Origin: Sulfitobacter sp. F26204
Lineage (GTDB): Bacteria; Pseudomonadota; Alphaproteobacteria; Rhodobacterales; Rhodobacteraceae
DNA length: 47,589 nucleotides
Reading direction: 5' to 3'
Assembly: GCF_026410305.1 (NCBI RefSeq)
Contig: NZ_JAPMLQ010000013.1
Location: 1 to 47,589, forward strand
Every line of letters begins with the position of its first letter. Position 1 is the first letter of the stretch. Shown piece after piece: positions 16,543 to 25,475 of this stretch. The translations under genes and the position numbers were made by a program. The notes under the pieces are model-generated. The model had not been told where the DNA came from. It worked only from the letters and a program-made list of their open reading frames with translations, and made no database searches.

Positions 16543-17724
16543 GTGGTAGGTATTTCAACGGCAGAAAAAGCAGAAGCCTTGGCACAAACACTGCCGTCGC
16601 TGGCCCGCAGCACCCGGATCAGGGATATACAGACCTGGATTTCTGACGTGCCAATCAAACGGCCGCATATTCTGTCGAACACCAACTTGGCCGTGCAATC
16701 ATATGTCCACCTGCGCGTGCAGCTCGAGAATGGCACGGTCGGGTGGGGCGAGGCGTCCACCTTGGGCGGTCCGCGTTGGGCCGAGGAAAGCGTAGAAGCG
16801 ATCCAAGCCAATATTATTCGCTATCTCGCGCCGGTGCTCATCGGGCAACCCGCCTGCCAATTCGAGCTCATCCATATGCTGCTAAACCGGGCTGCTGTTC
16901 GGAACAACTCAGCAAAGGCAGCGATCAGCATGGCAATTCATGACGCGGTCGGGCGTACGCTTGACGTCCCGGCAGCTCAGTTTCTGGGAGGCGTTGTTGA
17001 GACCTCGTTTCGTACAATCTGGGGGCTGTCGATCGGAGATGCGGAGCGCGAAATTCAAGAAGCAAAGAACCATATCGCAGCGGGCCTGTTCAATCGCTTC
17101 AAAATCAAGCTAGGGCTTCAACCCCGCGCGCAGGAGCTGGAACGTCTGAAGGCGATCCGGACAGGTGTCGGCGATGATATCGAACTCATCGTTGACATCA
17201 ATCAGGCATGGTCTGAGGCGAGTTGCAGCCGGTTTTTACCGATCCTCGAAGAATTGGATATCGCACTGATCGAACAGCCTTTGCCGGCCGATCAAATTTT
17301 TGCCCAAGGTCGGGCTGCAAGTCGCACGCGAATCCCCTTCATGATGGACGAATGTAGCTTTGGCGCTACCGACGCTTTGAACGGCTTACGCGTTGGGGCA
17401 GGATCGGTCCTCTCGCTCAAGCTGGTCAAGAGTGGTGGTCTGCCGGAATTGAAACGCACCGCGGCGGTCGCGAGCGCTTTTGGTGCCGAGCTTTTCGGCG
17501 GTTGTTTGCTGGAGAGTAGCCTCGGCGCGGCGGCCCATCTTCAGGCGTTTGCCTCCTTACCCGAGCTGCACTGGGGAACTGAACATTTCGGCCCGCAGAT
17601 CATCATTGACGATCTAACTAAGACGCCACTCAGATACGAGAACTTTCGGGTCCACCTGCCCGAAGGGCCGGGCCTCGGTCTCGAGCCGGATTTAGACCGG
17701 CTCAAAGAAATTCGGCGCAAATGA
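16543..17724 (+). CDS. Muconate/chloromuconate cycloisomerase
   Basis: A 393-residue enolase-superfamily enzyme of the muconate-lactonising group. Catalytic lysines are Lys187 and Lys189 (FKIKLGL), metal ligands are Asp218 (VDINQAW), Glu244 (LIEQPL) and Asp269 (MMDECSFG), and the second-face Lys293 is in LSLKLVKSGG. The 26/25 spacing of the metal ligands equals that of muconate lactonising enzyme. Glu324 in LLESSLGAA also fits. It converts (chloro)muconate to a lactone; chloromuconate enzymes of this group lose chloride to give dienelactone. The GTG start leaves about 20 extra residues before the usual N-terminus, and no better start was found. It is followed within 11 bases by the MBL hydrolase gene. 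Confidence 0.85.
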   Translation: MVGISTAEKAEALAQTLPSLARSTRIRDIQTWISDVPIKRPHILSNTNLAVQSYVHLRVQLENGTVGWGEASTLGGPRWAEESVEAIQANIIRYLAPVLIGQPACQFELIHMLLNRAAVRNNSAKAAISMAIHDAVGRTLDVPAAQFLGGVVETSFRTIWGLSIGDAEREIQEAKNHIAAGLFNRFKIKLGLQPRAQELERLKAIRTGVGDDIELIVDINQAWSEASCSRFLPILEELDIALIEQPLPADQIFAQGRAASRTRIPFMMDECSFGATDALNGLRVGAGSVLSLKLVKSGGLPELKRTAAVASAFGAELFGGCLLESSLGAAAHLQAFASLPELHWGTEHFGPQIIIDDLTKTPLRYENFRVHLPEGPGLGLEPDLDRLKEIRRK

Positions 17725-17735
17725 TAGGTGAAGAT

Positions 17736-18653
17736 ATGACAGCCAATAACCTTCCACATATGCAGCAGGTTCAAATTGACGAGATGCGCATCAGTGCTCT
17801 GCTGGATTTCGTTGGCCCGGCGAGAACTGCCGCCGAACTATTTCTCGATCCGCCTTCTGCTATTTTCGAAAACGAACAAAGCTGGTTAGTGCCGAACTAT
17901 GCCGAGGCCGACACGGGTCGACTTGTCCTCTCCTACCAGTCGTTCCTTATTGAGCTTGCCGGAAAGGTCATCCTGATCGATTGCGCCGTTGGCGAAGACG
18001 GAAATTTCCCTTCCCGTCCAGACTGGCACCGCAAGAAGAGCAATTGGCTGAACCATCTGGGTCAGGCAGGTTATGCGCTAGAAGATGTGGACACCGTGTT
18101 TCTATCGCATCTGCACATGGATCATATCGGATGGCTAACACGGCTGGATGGTGACGCATGGCGCCCGACATTTCCCAACGCCCGGCATGTAACGACTAAA
18201 GCCGAATACGATTACTGGAGTGCACGACACGGAGAGATGCCGTATATGTCGACCTCCTTCAACGACTGCGTGGCTCCTGTCGAACGCGCAGGATTGCTGG
18301 AGTTTGTCGCGCCCGGGGAGGAGCTGGCACATAATCTATTCGTCACTGACCTAGCCGGGCATTCGCCTGGCATGGCTGGTTTGGAGTGGTGCAGGGGAAA
18401 ACGAGTCATTGCCGCTTTTTGCGCTGACCTGATGCATCACCCTTTGCAGGTCACCCACCCAGAACTATCCACTGTGTTCTGTTTTGATGGCGATGCAGCG
18501 GCGACCGCCCGAAAGAAAAAGCTCTCGCTCTATGCAGATCATGGGACCGAGGTGTTTTGCGGACATTTCCCCGGTGACCCCTCTGGCAAAATCGTGCGCG
18601 ACGGGCAGAGACAACACTTTAGGCCGACTCGTTGGGCGGCTCCTGCACCCTAA
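17736..18653 (+). CDS. MBL-fold metallo-hydrolase, candidate lactonase (dienelactone hydrolase substitute)
   Basis: A 305-residue metallo-beta-lactamase-fold enzyme. The metal motif HxHxDH is in LSHLHMDHIGW. Further ligands are the His in DLAGHSPGM, the Asp in FCADLMHH and the late His in FCGHFPG. The sequence style is that of the AttM/AiiA and 4-pyridoxolactonase group, which opens lactones. It sits exactly where the alpha/beta-hydrolase dienelactone hydrolase (ClcD/TfdE) is found in chlorocatechol operons, and no ClcD is present in the window. I infer that it opens the dienelactone made by the cycloisomerase to maleylacetate. The ATG at 17736 has AGGTG 5 bases upstream. The family call is strong; the substrate is a hypothesis. 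Confidence 0.8.
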   Translation: MTANNLPHMQQVQIDEMRISALLDFVGPARTAAELFLDPPSAIFENEQSWLVPNYAEADTGRLVLSYQSFLIELAGKVILIDCAVGEDGNFPSRPDWHRKKSNWLNHLGQAGYALEDVDTVFLSHLHMDHIGWLTRLDGDAWRPTFPNARHVTTKAEYDYWSARHGEMPYMSTSFNDCVAPVERAGLLEFVAPGEELAHNLFVTDLAGHSPGMAGLEWCRGKRVIAAFCADLMHHPLQVTHPELSTVFCFDGDAAATARKKKLSLYADHGTEVFCGHFPGDPSGKIVRDGQRQHFRPTRWAAPAP

Positions 18654-18714
18654 GCGACTTCGATCGCAGACAAGTCTGATGTGATTAGGCCATAACAGAA
18701 AAATGGAGAAAGAC

Positions 18715-19749
18715 ATGCCTCAAATGAGAAAACGAATTTCGGTCCTGCTGATGGCCGTTACGGTACTTTTACCAATGCCGGCCGCCGCTGACAAAATTCG
18801 CCTAGACGTGCAAAGTGCCTTCCCGCTGGCCACCCCATCCGCCGGCGAAAATGCTACATATTTTGGCGATAGAATCAACCGGTTGTCCCATGGAGAGCTC
18901 GAGGTCAAAGTCTATGGCGCAGGCAAACTCGTGCCGTCGCTGCAGATTTTCGATGCTGTTCAGCAGGGCACACTGGATGCCGGGATGACCTCACCGCACT
19001 ATGTTGCCGGGCGTTTCCCGGCCGTCCAGTTCTTTGGCGGTGCCCCCTTCGGCCTCGATCCGGTGCGTCACGCTGACTGGATCTACAATGGTGGCGGTGG
19101 TGAGATTTGGTCAGAGATATACGAAGCACAGGGCGTCAAAACCATACCCTGTGGCTTGATGGGGGCCGAATCTGGTGGCTGGTATAATTTTCGAATTGAA
19201 TCAACCGAGGACCTTAAGGGTAAGAAGATTAGGTTTGCCGGACTGGCCGGAAGTGTGATGGCCAAACTGGGTGCCTCGGTAGTGTTACTGCCTCTGAGCG
19301 AGGTTTACCCCGGTCTCGAGCGAGGTGTCATTGACGGAGCTGAAGTGTCGATGCCAGCCATCGACACGCTTTTTGGATTGCAGCAGGTCAGCCAATATTT
19401 CTACTTACCGGGTTGGCACCAGCCGTCAGCAATGAATGAGTTGATCATCAACCTGAACAAGTGGGACAGTTTCGATGCCGAGCAGCAAAGCCTGATATAT
19501 GAAACCTGCAAAGCGATCAATTTGTCCTCGATCATGTCGACCGAGACCTTGAACGCGAAGGCGGTCAGCGATTTTGAAGCTGCTGGTGTAGAAATTCTGC
19601 CCTTTCCGGACACGGTTCTAAACGACCTCCGAATGGCCTTTGACAGCGTTGTCACCGAGCAAGCGTCAAAAGACGGTGATTTTCGCAGGGTTTGGGACTC
19701 TCTTCAGGCGTACCGCGCGGACATCTCCGCTTGGTCAGACCGCAACTAA
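18715..19749 (+). CDS. TRAP transporter substrate-binding protein (DctP), system 2
   Basis: A 344-residue DctP-family protein. A signal peptide ends near LLPMPAAADKIRLDV. The core has VKVYGAGKLVPSLQIFDAVQQG and IRFAGLAGSVMAKLGAS, with the family Arg in the KKIRFAG segment. GGAG before the ATG at 18715 favours this start over the ATG at 18703. The DctP of system 1 is quite different in sequence, so this is a second transporter rather than a recent copy. The FGGAPFGLDP region resembles binding proteins for 2-oxo acids and other carboxylates. Its place suggests an aromatic or lactone carboxylate. Confidence 0.85.
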   Translation: MPQMRKRISVLLMAVTVLLPMPAAADKIRLDVQSAFPLATPSAGENATYFGDRINRLSHGELEVKVYGAGKLVPSLQIFDAVQQGTLDAGMTSPHYVAGRFPAVQFFGGAPFGLDPVRHADWIYNGGGGEIWSEIYEAQGVKTIPCGLMGAESGGWYNFRIESTEDLKGKKIRFAGLAGSVMAKLGASVVLLPLSEVYPGLERGVIDGAEVSMPAIDTLFGLQQVSQYFYLPGWHQPSAMNELIINLNKWDSFDAEQQSLIYETCKAINLSSIMSTETLNAKAVSDFEAAGVEILPFPDTVLNDLRMAFDSVVTEQASKDGDFRRVWDSLQAYRADISAWSDRN

Positions 19750-19754
19750 GTACG

Positions 19755-20273
19755 GTGGTAGCAGTTTCTCAAGCACTAGCTGCCATCCAATGGTTCACGC
19801 TGCGGGTGGGTCAGGCTTCGGCCCTATTCGTGCCGCTCCTAATGGTGACAGTCGTTTTGAATGTCACTTTGCGCTACATCTTTTCGATCGGCTCCATCCA
19901 ACTTGAGGAATTGCAATGGCACCTCAATGCCGTAGCGGTGATGGGGTGTATGGCTTGGGCCTATCAAAAGGACGTCCATGTCCGCGTAGATGTGTTTCGA
20001 AACAGGATGTCGCCCCGGGTTCGGGCTGGGATCGAGGCGGTTGGTGTTCTCGTCTTGCTGCTGCCCTTCCTGTGGTTTGTCACTGTTAGTGCGTGGTCGA
20101 TTTTTGGTTATTCTTGGCACCTGAAGGAAGGGTCCCCGATGCCTTCCGGCCTGCCCGCGCGTTACTTGATTAAATTCGTGATGGCCGCCGGGTTGAGCCT
20201 GCTGTTTCTTCAAAGCCTGGCGGTGCTCGGACGATCTCTCCTGGTTCTCGTTTCCACTGAACCTTCGGCCTAA
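19755..20273 (+). CDS. TRAP transporter small membrane subunit (DctQ), system 2
   Basis: A 172-residue protein with four membrane helices and the DctQ pattern NVTLRYIFSIGSIQLEELQWHL followed by YQKDVHVRVDVF. The start is most likely the GTG at 19755, five bases after the dctP stop. An ATG at 19692 in the same frame would overlap dctP by 58 bases. It belongs to the same complex as the flanking genes. Confidence 0.82.
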   Translation: MVAVSQALAAIQWFTLRVGQASALFVPLLMVTVVLNVTLRYIFSIGSIQLEELQWHLNAVAVMGCMAWAYQKDVHVRVDVFRNRMSPRVRAGIEAVGVLVLLLPFLWFVTVSAWSIFGYSWHLKEGSPMPSGLPARYLIKFVMAAGLSLLFLQSLAVLGRSLLVLVSTEPSA

Positions 20274-20287
20274 TGGGAGCCAGTGTC

Positions 20288-21613
20288 ATGGATGCTCTAT
20301 TCGTCTTTCTTCTTTTCTCGACTTTCATGATCGTGATGTTCTCGGGCTATCCGGTAGCCTTTGTTCTCGGCGGTGTTGCGGTGCTTTTTGCTATCCTCGG
20401 CACGGTTCTCGACGGTTTTTCCGTTGGCGGAGAGCTGGCGTCGCTGCGTATGTTAGGGTTTGTTGCCAACCGAATATTCGATACGATCTCGAGTTATTCT
20501 TTAATTCCGATCTCGATGTTCGTCTTTATGGGGCTGATGCTCGAAAGGTCTGGGGTGGCCGAAAAACTGTTGTCGCGCATGCATTTTTTGTTGCGCGGCG
20601 TGCCCGGAGGCATGGCGATTTCCGTGGTTCTAATCGGGGTGTTATTGGCGGCCTCTACTGGCATCATTGGGGCCTCAGTCGTGCTTTTAGCGACAATCTC
20701 GATGCCGGCGATGCGGAAAGCAAAGTACAGTGATAATCTCGGGCTCGGCGTTGTCGGCGCGACCAGTTGCCTCGGCATTCTGATTCCGCCTTCGATAATG
20801 CTGATCGTTATGGGTGATCAGTTGCAGATTCCTGCAGGAAATCTGTTCCGCGGGGCGATCTTGCCGGGGCTGTTGTTAGCGGCGTGCTATATCGCATATT
20901 GTGTCATTGTCGCGCTGATACGTCCCGAAGTGGCACCAGCAATTGCGCATCGCAGCGAAGACAATTTACGGGTCGGCCTCCGCAGTCTTTTCACTTCGTT
21001 GCTGGCACCGGTCCTTTTAATTACCTCCGTCCTCGGCTCCATCGTCTTAGGTATAGCTACCCCGACAGAGGCCGCCGGGATCGGAGCCGCGGGCGCGACA
21101 CTCATTGCCGTAGCTTCGGGCAATCTGAACTGGCGCCAGTTCCGCGAGGTCTCGGAACAATCGGCCTTGACCACATCATTCTTGTTCGCCCTAATCTTTG
21201 GGGCATCCTGCTTTTCGGTGGTACTACGCGGCTACGGTGGTGACGAAGTCATCGAGGCCGCACTCTACGCAATTCCGTTGCCTCCTTTGATGACACTCCT
21301 ACTAACTTTAACAATAGTTTTCTTGCTCGGATTCTTTCTCGACTGGATGGAAATCATTCTCATCATTGCGCCGTTGCTCTTGCCGAGCTTATCCGCCATG
21401 GGTCACGATCCGACGTGGGTTGCGATATTGATGGCGATCTGCCTGCAAACTTCCTTTTTGACACCGCCCGTAGGCATGGCATTGTTCTATCTCAAAAACA
21501 CACTGCCAGATGTCGGGATCACTCAGATATATCGGTCAGTCATTCCCTTCATCCTGATCCAACTCGCTGTCTTGCTTCTGGCGATTGCTCTTCCGAGCCT
21601 CGTGACCTGGTAG
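20288..21613 (+). CDS. TRAP transporter large permease (DctM), system 2
   Basis: A DctM permease of 441 residues from the ATG at 20288, which has GGGAG 8 bases upstream. An ATG at 20273 overlapping the dctQ stop (TAATG) is an alternative. It has about 12 helices, with family motifs AASTGIIGASVVLLATISMP, GILIPPSIMLIV, ATPTEAAGIGAAGA and FLTPPVGMALF. It is the last gene of the long run of plus-strand genes that starts at 10665. No terminator was recognised downstream. Confidence 0.87.
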   Translation: MDALFVFLLFSTFMIVMFSGYPVAFVLGGVAVLFAILGTVLDGFSVGGELASLRMLGFVANRIFDTISSYSLIPISMFVFMGLMLERSGVAEKLLSRMHFLLRGVPGGMAISVVLIGVLLAASTGIIGASVVLLATISMPAMRKAKYSDNLGLGVVGATSCLGILIPPSIMLIVMGDQLQIPAGNLFRGAILPGLLLAACYIAYCVIVALIRPEVAPAIAHRSEDNLRVGLRSLFTSLLAPVLLITSVLGSIVLGIATPTEAAGIGAAGATLIAVASGNLNWRQFREVSEQSALTTSFLFALIFGASCFSVVLRGYGGDEVIEAALYAIPLPPLMTLLLTLTIVFLLGFFLDWMEIILIIAPLLLPSLSAMGHDPTWVAILMAICLQTSFLTPPVGMALFYLKNTLPDVGITQIYRSVIPFILIQLAVLLLAIALPSLVTW

Positions 21614-22026
21614 TGCGGCTGACGTCGTCAAGTTGCATTCCAGATTTGTTCAAATTGGTGGTGGATCGGTACTTTTTTGTTCGATACATTGCAGTCGTTG
21701 CCCGGAATGTGGGGCAAAGAATGGTAGGGACGGATCACAAGCTGGGACCGATACATTAGTCACTTCGTTTGGCAATTTTCCGGTTCTTGAAATTGATTTT
21801 ATCGCTCAAATCCCTATTCAAGCATCACCGCTTTTCACGCGAGAACATTCTTTACGCAGGATAGCGGCAGATGGCGATACTTGTGGGCGCCGTTCATGCA
21901 AATGGTCAGATGGCTGACCTCCGCCTGACCCAACGTCGGAATGCTAAGGGCGTCAAAAACCTTTTCGACTAGGTAGTGGAGGCACCGGTATCTCACAGTA
22001 CCGTTCCGATTGCGCAGTGCATCCTT
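21614..22026. other. Intergenic stretch between TRAP system 2 and the IclR gene
   Basis: No gene is supported. On the minus strand a frame from about 22024 to a stop at 21835 reads LVEKVFDALSIPTLGQAE and HLTICMNGAHKYRHLPLS. It has protein-like composition but no start codon and no family I recognise, so it may be a gene remnant. It marks the junction between the halocatechol-type block and the pca block. Confidence 0.35.
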
Positions 22027-22788
22027 TCACGCCAGGATGCGCATCAAACCTGCCTGAGCCTGCAATAACGATCCAGCAAACTGCGCATGCAGCGCTGAGG
22101 CGGTGTCTTGTGTGGCGGCCACTCCTGTGTTCAATGCTGCGACAACTTTGCCGCGAACGTTCTTAAGAGGAACAGCAATCGAACGCAGGCCAAGTTCGAC
22201 TTCCTGGTCATTGATTGCAAAACCGTTTTGTCGGACAGTGGCCAGTTCATCCATGATTTCACCCGGTGCTGTCAGGCTGTAGGGTGTTCTGGGTGACAAA
22301 TCCGAACGTTCTATCAATGCGCGCGCTTCTGCCTCTGGCAACGCTGACAAAAGGACTCTGCCCATTGACGTACAATGGGCCGGCAGGCGCGATCCCGGCA
22401 TCAACCCGATGGACATGACCCGGCGCTGCGCAGCACGGGCGAGATAAACAATCTCTGTTTCATCAAGGATTGAGACAGAAGTGGATTCATTGATTTGTTC
22501 GGAAAGTTGATCGAGCCAGGGCTGTACAAGCTGCGGAAGGGGCAAAGCGGCAAGGGCCCCCATGCCAAGCCGCAAGATGCGCGGCGTCACGGTAAAGAAT
22601 TTACCGTCGTATTCGGCATAGCCAAGCTGGTGGAGCGTTAGCAAACACCGGCGTGCGCTCGCCCGGTCGAACCCGGCGCGTTGTGCAACATCAGTAATGG
22701 ACAGCCGTGGCGTCTGCGCGCCAAAACACTCGATAACCTGAAGCCCTTTTGCGAGGGAGGCGATGAAATTGGTTGATTTGTTCAGCAT
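22027..22788 (-). CDS. IclR-family regulator, PcaR-type
   Basis: A 253-residue IclR protein. The N-terminal winged helix has IASLAKGLQVIECFGAQ and LSITDVAQRAGFDRASARRCLLTL. The C-terminal effector domain has MGRVLLSALPEAEARALI and GLRSIAVPLKNVRGKVVAALN. The sequence is of the PcaR/PcaU/CatR(IclR) subgroup that activates the 3-oxoadipate pathway. It is divergent from pcaI with about 100 bases between the starts, the classic arrangement. The ATG at 22788 (MLNKSTNF) is the usual family start; an upstream ATG at 22833 is possible. The effector is probably 3-oxoadipate. Confidence 0.85.
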   Translation of the reverse strand: MLNKSTNFIASLAKGLQVIECFGAQTPRLSITDVAQRAGFDRASARRCLLTLHQLGYAEYDGKFFTVTPRILRLGMGALAALPLPQLVQPWLDQLSEQINESTSVSILDETEIVYLARAAQRRVMSIGLMPGSRLPAHCTSMGRVLLSALPEAEARALIERSDLSPRTPYSLTAPGEIMDELATVRQNGFAINDQEVELGLRSIAVPLKNVRGKVVAALNTGVAATQDTASALHAQFAGSLLQAQAGLMRILA

Positions 22789-22891
22789 GCGCACAAGATA
22801 TGGCGCAATATGAACAAAGGTCAATATATGCACGGAGTTTGTAGCAATGTCCGAAATGACCCGTTACCCGATATCGCAGGAGGATTTGGAT

Positions 22892-23599
22892 ATGGTTAAA
22901 ACCGTTACGACCCTAAGAGAGGTCATTCAGCAGATTCCAGACGGGGCAACCGTTATGATCGGAGGGTTTGGCGGTTCTGGCGCGCCGATTGAGCTAATCC
23001 ACGCATTGATTGATCACGGAGCAAAACACCTGACAGTGGTAAACAACAATGCTGGCAACGGACATGTTGGGCTTGCCGCATTGATTGAACAGGGGCAGGT
23101 GGACAAGCTGATCTGTTCTTTCCCGCGTTCCGCTGATCCCAGTGTGTTTGTTACGGCATATAAGGCGAACAAGATCGCGTTGGAAATTGTCCCCCAAGGT
23201 ACACTTGCTGAACGCATCAGGGCAGGGGGGGCGGGTATTCCCGCCTTCTATACGCCGACCGCCTTTGGCACCGCAGTGGCAGAGGGAAAACCAATCGAGG
23301 TTTTTGAAGGACGTTCTTATATCCGCGAACTTTGGTTGAAAGCGGATTACGCGCTTATCAAAGGTGATCTAAGCGACACCCATGGCAACATGACATACCG
23401 GATGGCCGCACGGAATTTTAATCCAATCATGGCCACCGCAGCCAAGGTGACTATCGCGCAGGTCTCTCGCGTGGTGCAGGCCGGGGCCATTGACCCTGAA
23501 CACGTGGTGACCCCGGGGATTTTTATCAATCACCTCGTGGAGATAACACATCCCGCACAGGAAGAAGAACTGAACCGAGCGGAGGCCGTTTACCCATGA
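22892..23599 (+). CDS. pcaI: 3-oxoadipate CoA-transferase subunit A (PcaI)
   Basis: A 235-residue family I CoA-transferase alpha subunit. The CoA-binding loop is MIGGFGGSGAPIELI, and NNNAGNGHVGLAALI and GTLAERIRAGGAGIPAFYTPTA are the PcaI/CatI pattern. It transfers CoA from succinyl-CoA to 3-oxoadipate together with PcaJ. AGGAGG with 9-base spacing supports the ATG at 22892; the ATG at 22847 lacks such a site. It overlaps pcaJ by ATGA. Confidence 0.9.
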   Translation: MVKTVTTLREVIQQIPDGATVMIGGFGGSGAPIELIHALIDHGAKHLTVVNNNAGNGHVGLAALIEQGQVDKLICSFPRSADPSVFVTAYKANKIALEIVPQGTLAERIRAGGAGIPAFYTPTAFGTAVAEGKPIEVFEGRSYIRELWLKADYALIKGDLSDTHGNMTYRMAARNFNPIMATAAKVTIAQVSRVVQAGAIDPEHVVTPGIFINHLVEITHPAQEEELNRAEAVYP

Positions 23600-24285
23600 T
23601 CGATATTTCAGAAATCAAACTATCGAATGCGCAGATTGCCTGGCGGGCAGCGCAGGATATTCAGGACGGTGCCTATGTGAACCTTGGTATCGGCTTTCCT
23701 GAAATGGTGGCCTCTTATCAACCCGAAGGCAAAGAGGTAATCTTTCACACCGAAAACGGCGTGTTAGGGTTTGGCCCGGCACCTGCTGTGGGCGAAGAAG
23801 ACTGGGATCTGATCAATGCGGGCAAGAAAGCGATCACATCGAAACCGGGCACTTCCTTTTTCCACCACGCGGACAGTTTCGCCATGGTCCGCGGGGGGCA
23901 TCTTGATGTGGCGATTCTGGGCGCATATCAAATTGCTCAGAACGGCGATCTGGCCAATTGGTCTACCGGGAAAGGTGGTATTCCGGCTGTCGGGGGGGCT
24001 ATGGACCTTGTACAGTCAGCCAGGCGCGTCGCAGTGGTCACCGACCACATCACGAAAAAAGGTGAGCCCAAACTGGTAGAAAGCTGCACCATGCCGTTGA
24101 CGGGGGTGGGTTGTGTCACCCGCATTTACAGTTCGCTGGCGGTGATCGACGTAGAGGGCGGCCATTTTGTGCTGCGTGAGAAAATTGCCGCTTTATCCAT
24201 TGACGACTTACAGGCCCTGACCGGAGCCGAACTTCTCACAACCAAGGGTGTGGATGCCCTGATTTGCCCGGAGGCCCTCGGATGA
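23596..24285 (+). CDS. pcaJ: 3-oxoadipate CoA-transferase subunit B (PcaJ)
   Basis: A 229-residue beta subunit. The catalytic glutamate is in the HTENGVLGFGP signature, and NLGIGFPEMVASY at the start and GGAMDLVQSARRV are typical. With PcaI it forms the heteromer that activates 3-oxoadipate. Translation is coupled at both ends (ATGA with pcaI and ATGA with pcaF). Confidence 0.92.
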   Translation: MIDISEIKLSNAQIAWRAAQDIQDGAYVNLGIGFPEMVASYQPEGKEVIFHTENGVLGFGPAPAVGEEDWDLINAGKKAITSKPGTSFFHHADSFAMVRGGHLDVAILGAYQIAQNGDLANWSTGKGGIPAVGGAMDLVQSARRVAVVTDHITKKGEPKLVESCTMPLTGVGCVTRIYSSLAVIDVEGGHFVLREKIAALSIDDLQALTGAELLTTKGVDALICPEALG

Positions 24286-25475
24286 ACGATGTATTTATCT
24301 GTGATTATGTCCGAACCCCTATTGGACGTTATGGCGGTACCCTGGCAAGCGTGCGCGCTGACGATCTGGGGGCAATTCCCATAAAGGCGCTGATCGACAA
24401 GCATGATATCGACTGGTCTGCCATCGATGAAGTTTTTTATGGTTGTGCAAATCAGGCTGGCGAGGATAACCGCAACGTTGCACGCATGTCGGCATTGCTG
24501 GCCGGACTGCCTGACAGTGTTCCGGGTACGACACTGAACCGGCTTTGCGGGTCGGGTATGGATGCAGTGATCACAGCCGCCCGTGCCATCCGTTCGGGTG
24601 AGATCCAGATGGCGATTGCGGGCGGTGTCGAAAGCATGAGCCGTGCGCCATTTGTCATGTCCAAAGCAGAAACTGCCTTTTCCCGAAGCAATGCAGTCTA
24701 TGACACCACCATCGGCTGGCGGTTCGTTAACCGGATCATGCAAGCGCAATATGGCGTGGATTCAATGCCTGAAACCGCCGAAAACGTGGCCGAAGAATTC
24801 AACATCTCCCGCGCGGATCAGGATCGCTTTGCACTTCGCTCCCAAAGCAAAGCCGCAGCAGCACAGACAAGCGGGCGACTTTCAAAAGAGATCACCCCGG
24901 TCACGATCCCCCAACGCAAGGGCGATCCACGCGTCATTGAACTGGATGAACACCCGCGTGACACCACGCCCGAGGCCCTTGGAAAACTCAAGACCTTTGT
25001 TAAGGCAGAGGGTACCGTGACAGCAGGCAACGCATCGGGTGTTAACGACGGTGCCGCGGCGCTGATCCTTGCCTCCGAAGCTGCGTTAAAAGACCACGGT
25101 CTTATCCCGCTTGCCCGCATACTTGGTGGGGCAAGCGCCGGTGTGCCGCCTCGGATTATGGGAATTGGCCCGGCACCTGCCACGAAAAAATTGATGCACC
25201 GTCTCAGTCTGACATCAGCCGATTTCGCAACAATCGAATTGAATGAAGCCTTTGCCAGTCAAAGCCTTGCGACGCTACGTGAACTTGGCATTGCCGATGA
25301 TGACCCGCGCGTGAACCCCAACGGTGGCGCAATTGCCCTGGGGCACCCATTGGGGATGTCAGGCGCAAGGATTACAGGCACTACTATCTATGATTTGAAA
25401 TCGGGAGAGAAAGGTCTTTCAACTATGTGCATCGGTGTCGGGCAAGGTACAGCGGTGGCTTTGGAACGGGTTTGA
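24282..25475 (+). CDS. pcaF: 3-oxoadipyl-CoA thiolase (PcaF)
   Basis: A 397-residue thiolase. The active-site Cys is in [12 protein letters not shown], the His in [17 protein letters not shown], and the second Cys in [16 protein letters not shown]. The N-terminus [16 protein letters not shown] is that of PcaF/PaaJ-type enzymes. It cleaves 3-oxoadipyl-CoA to succinyl-CoA and acetyl-CoA and closes the pathway fed by maleylacetate reductase. The ATG at 24282 overlaps the pcaJ stop. A PaaJ role (phenylacetate pathway) is possible but the pcaIJ partners argue for PcaF. Confidence 0.92.
   Translation: MNDVFICDYVRTPIGRYGGTLASVRADDLGAIPIKALIDKHDIDWSAIDEVFYGCANQAGEDNRNVARMSALLAGLPDSVPGTTLNRLCGSGMDAVITAARAIRSGEIQMAIAGGVESMSRAPFVMSKAETAFSRSNAVYDTTIGWRFVNRIMQAQYGVDSMPETAENVAEEFNISRADQDRFALRSQSKAAAAQTSGRLSKEITPVTIPQRKGDPRVIELDEHPRDTTPEALGKLKTFVKAEGTVTAGNASGVNDGAAALILASEAALKDHGLIPLARILGGASAGVPPRIMGIGPAPATKKLMHRLSLTSADFATIELNEAFASQSLATLRELGIADDDPRVNPNGGAIALGHPLGMSGARITGTTIYDLKSGEKGLSTMCIGVGQGTAVALERV

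Noticed and set aside
24126..24749. A 207-codon open frame on the minus strand
   Set aside because: It overlaps pcaJ and pcaF, both with clear catalytic motifs, and itself shows no motif.
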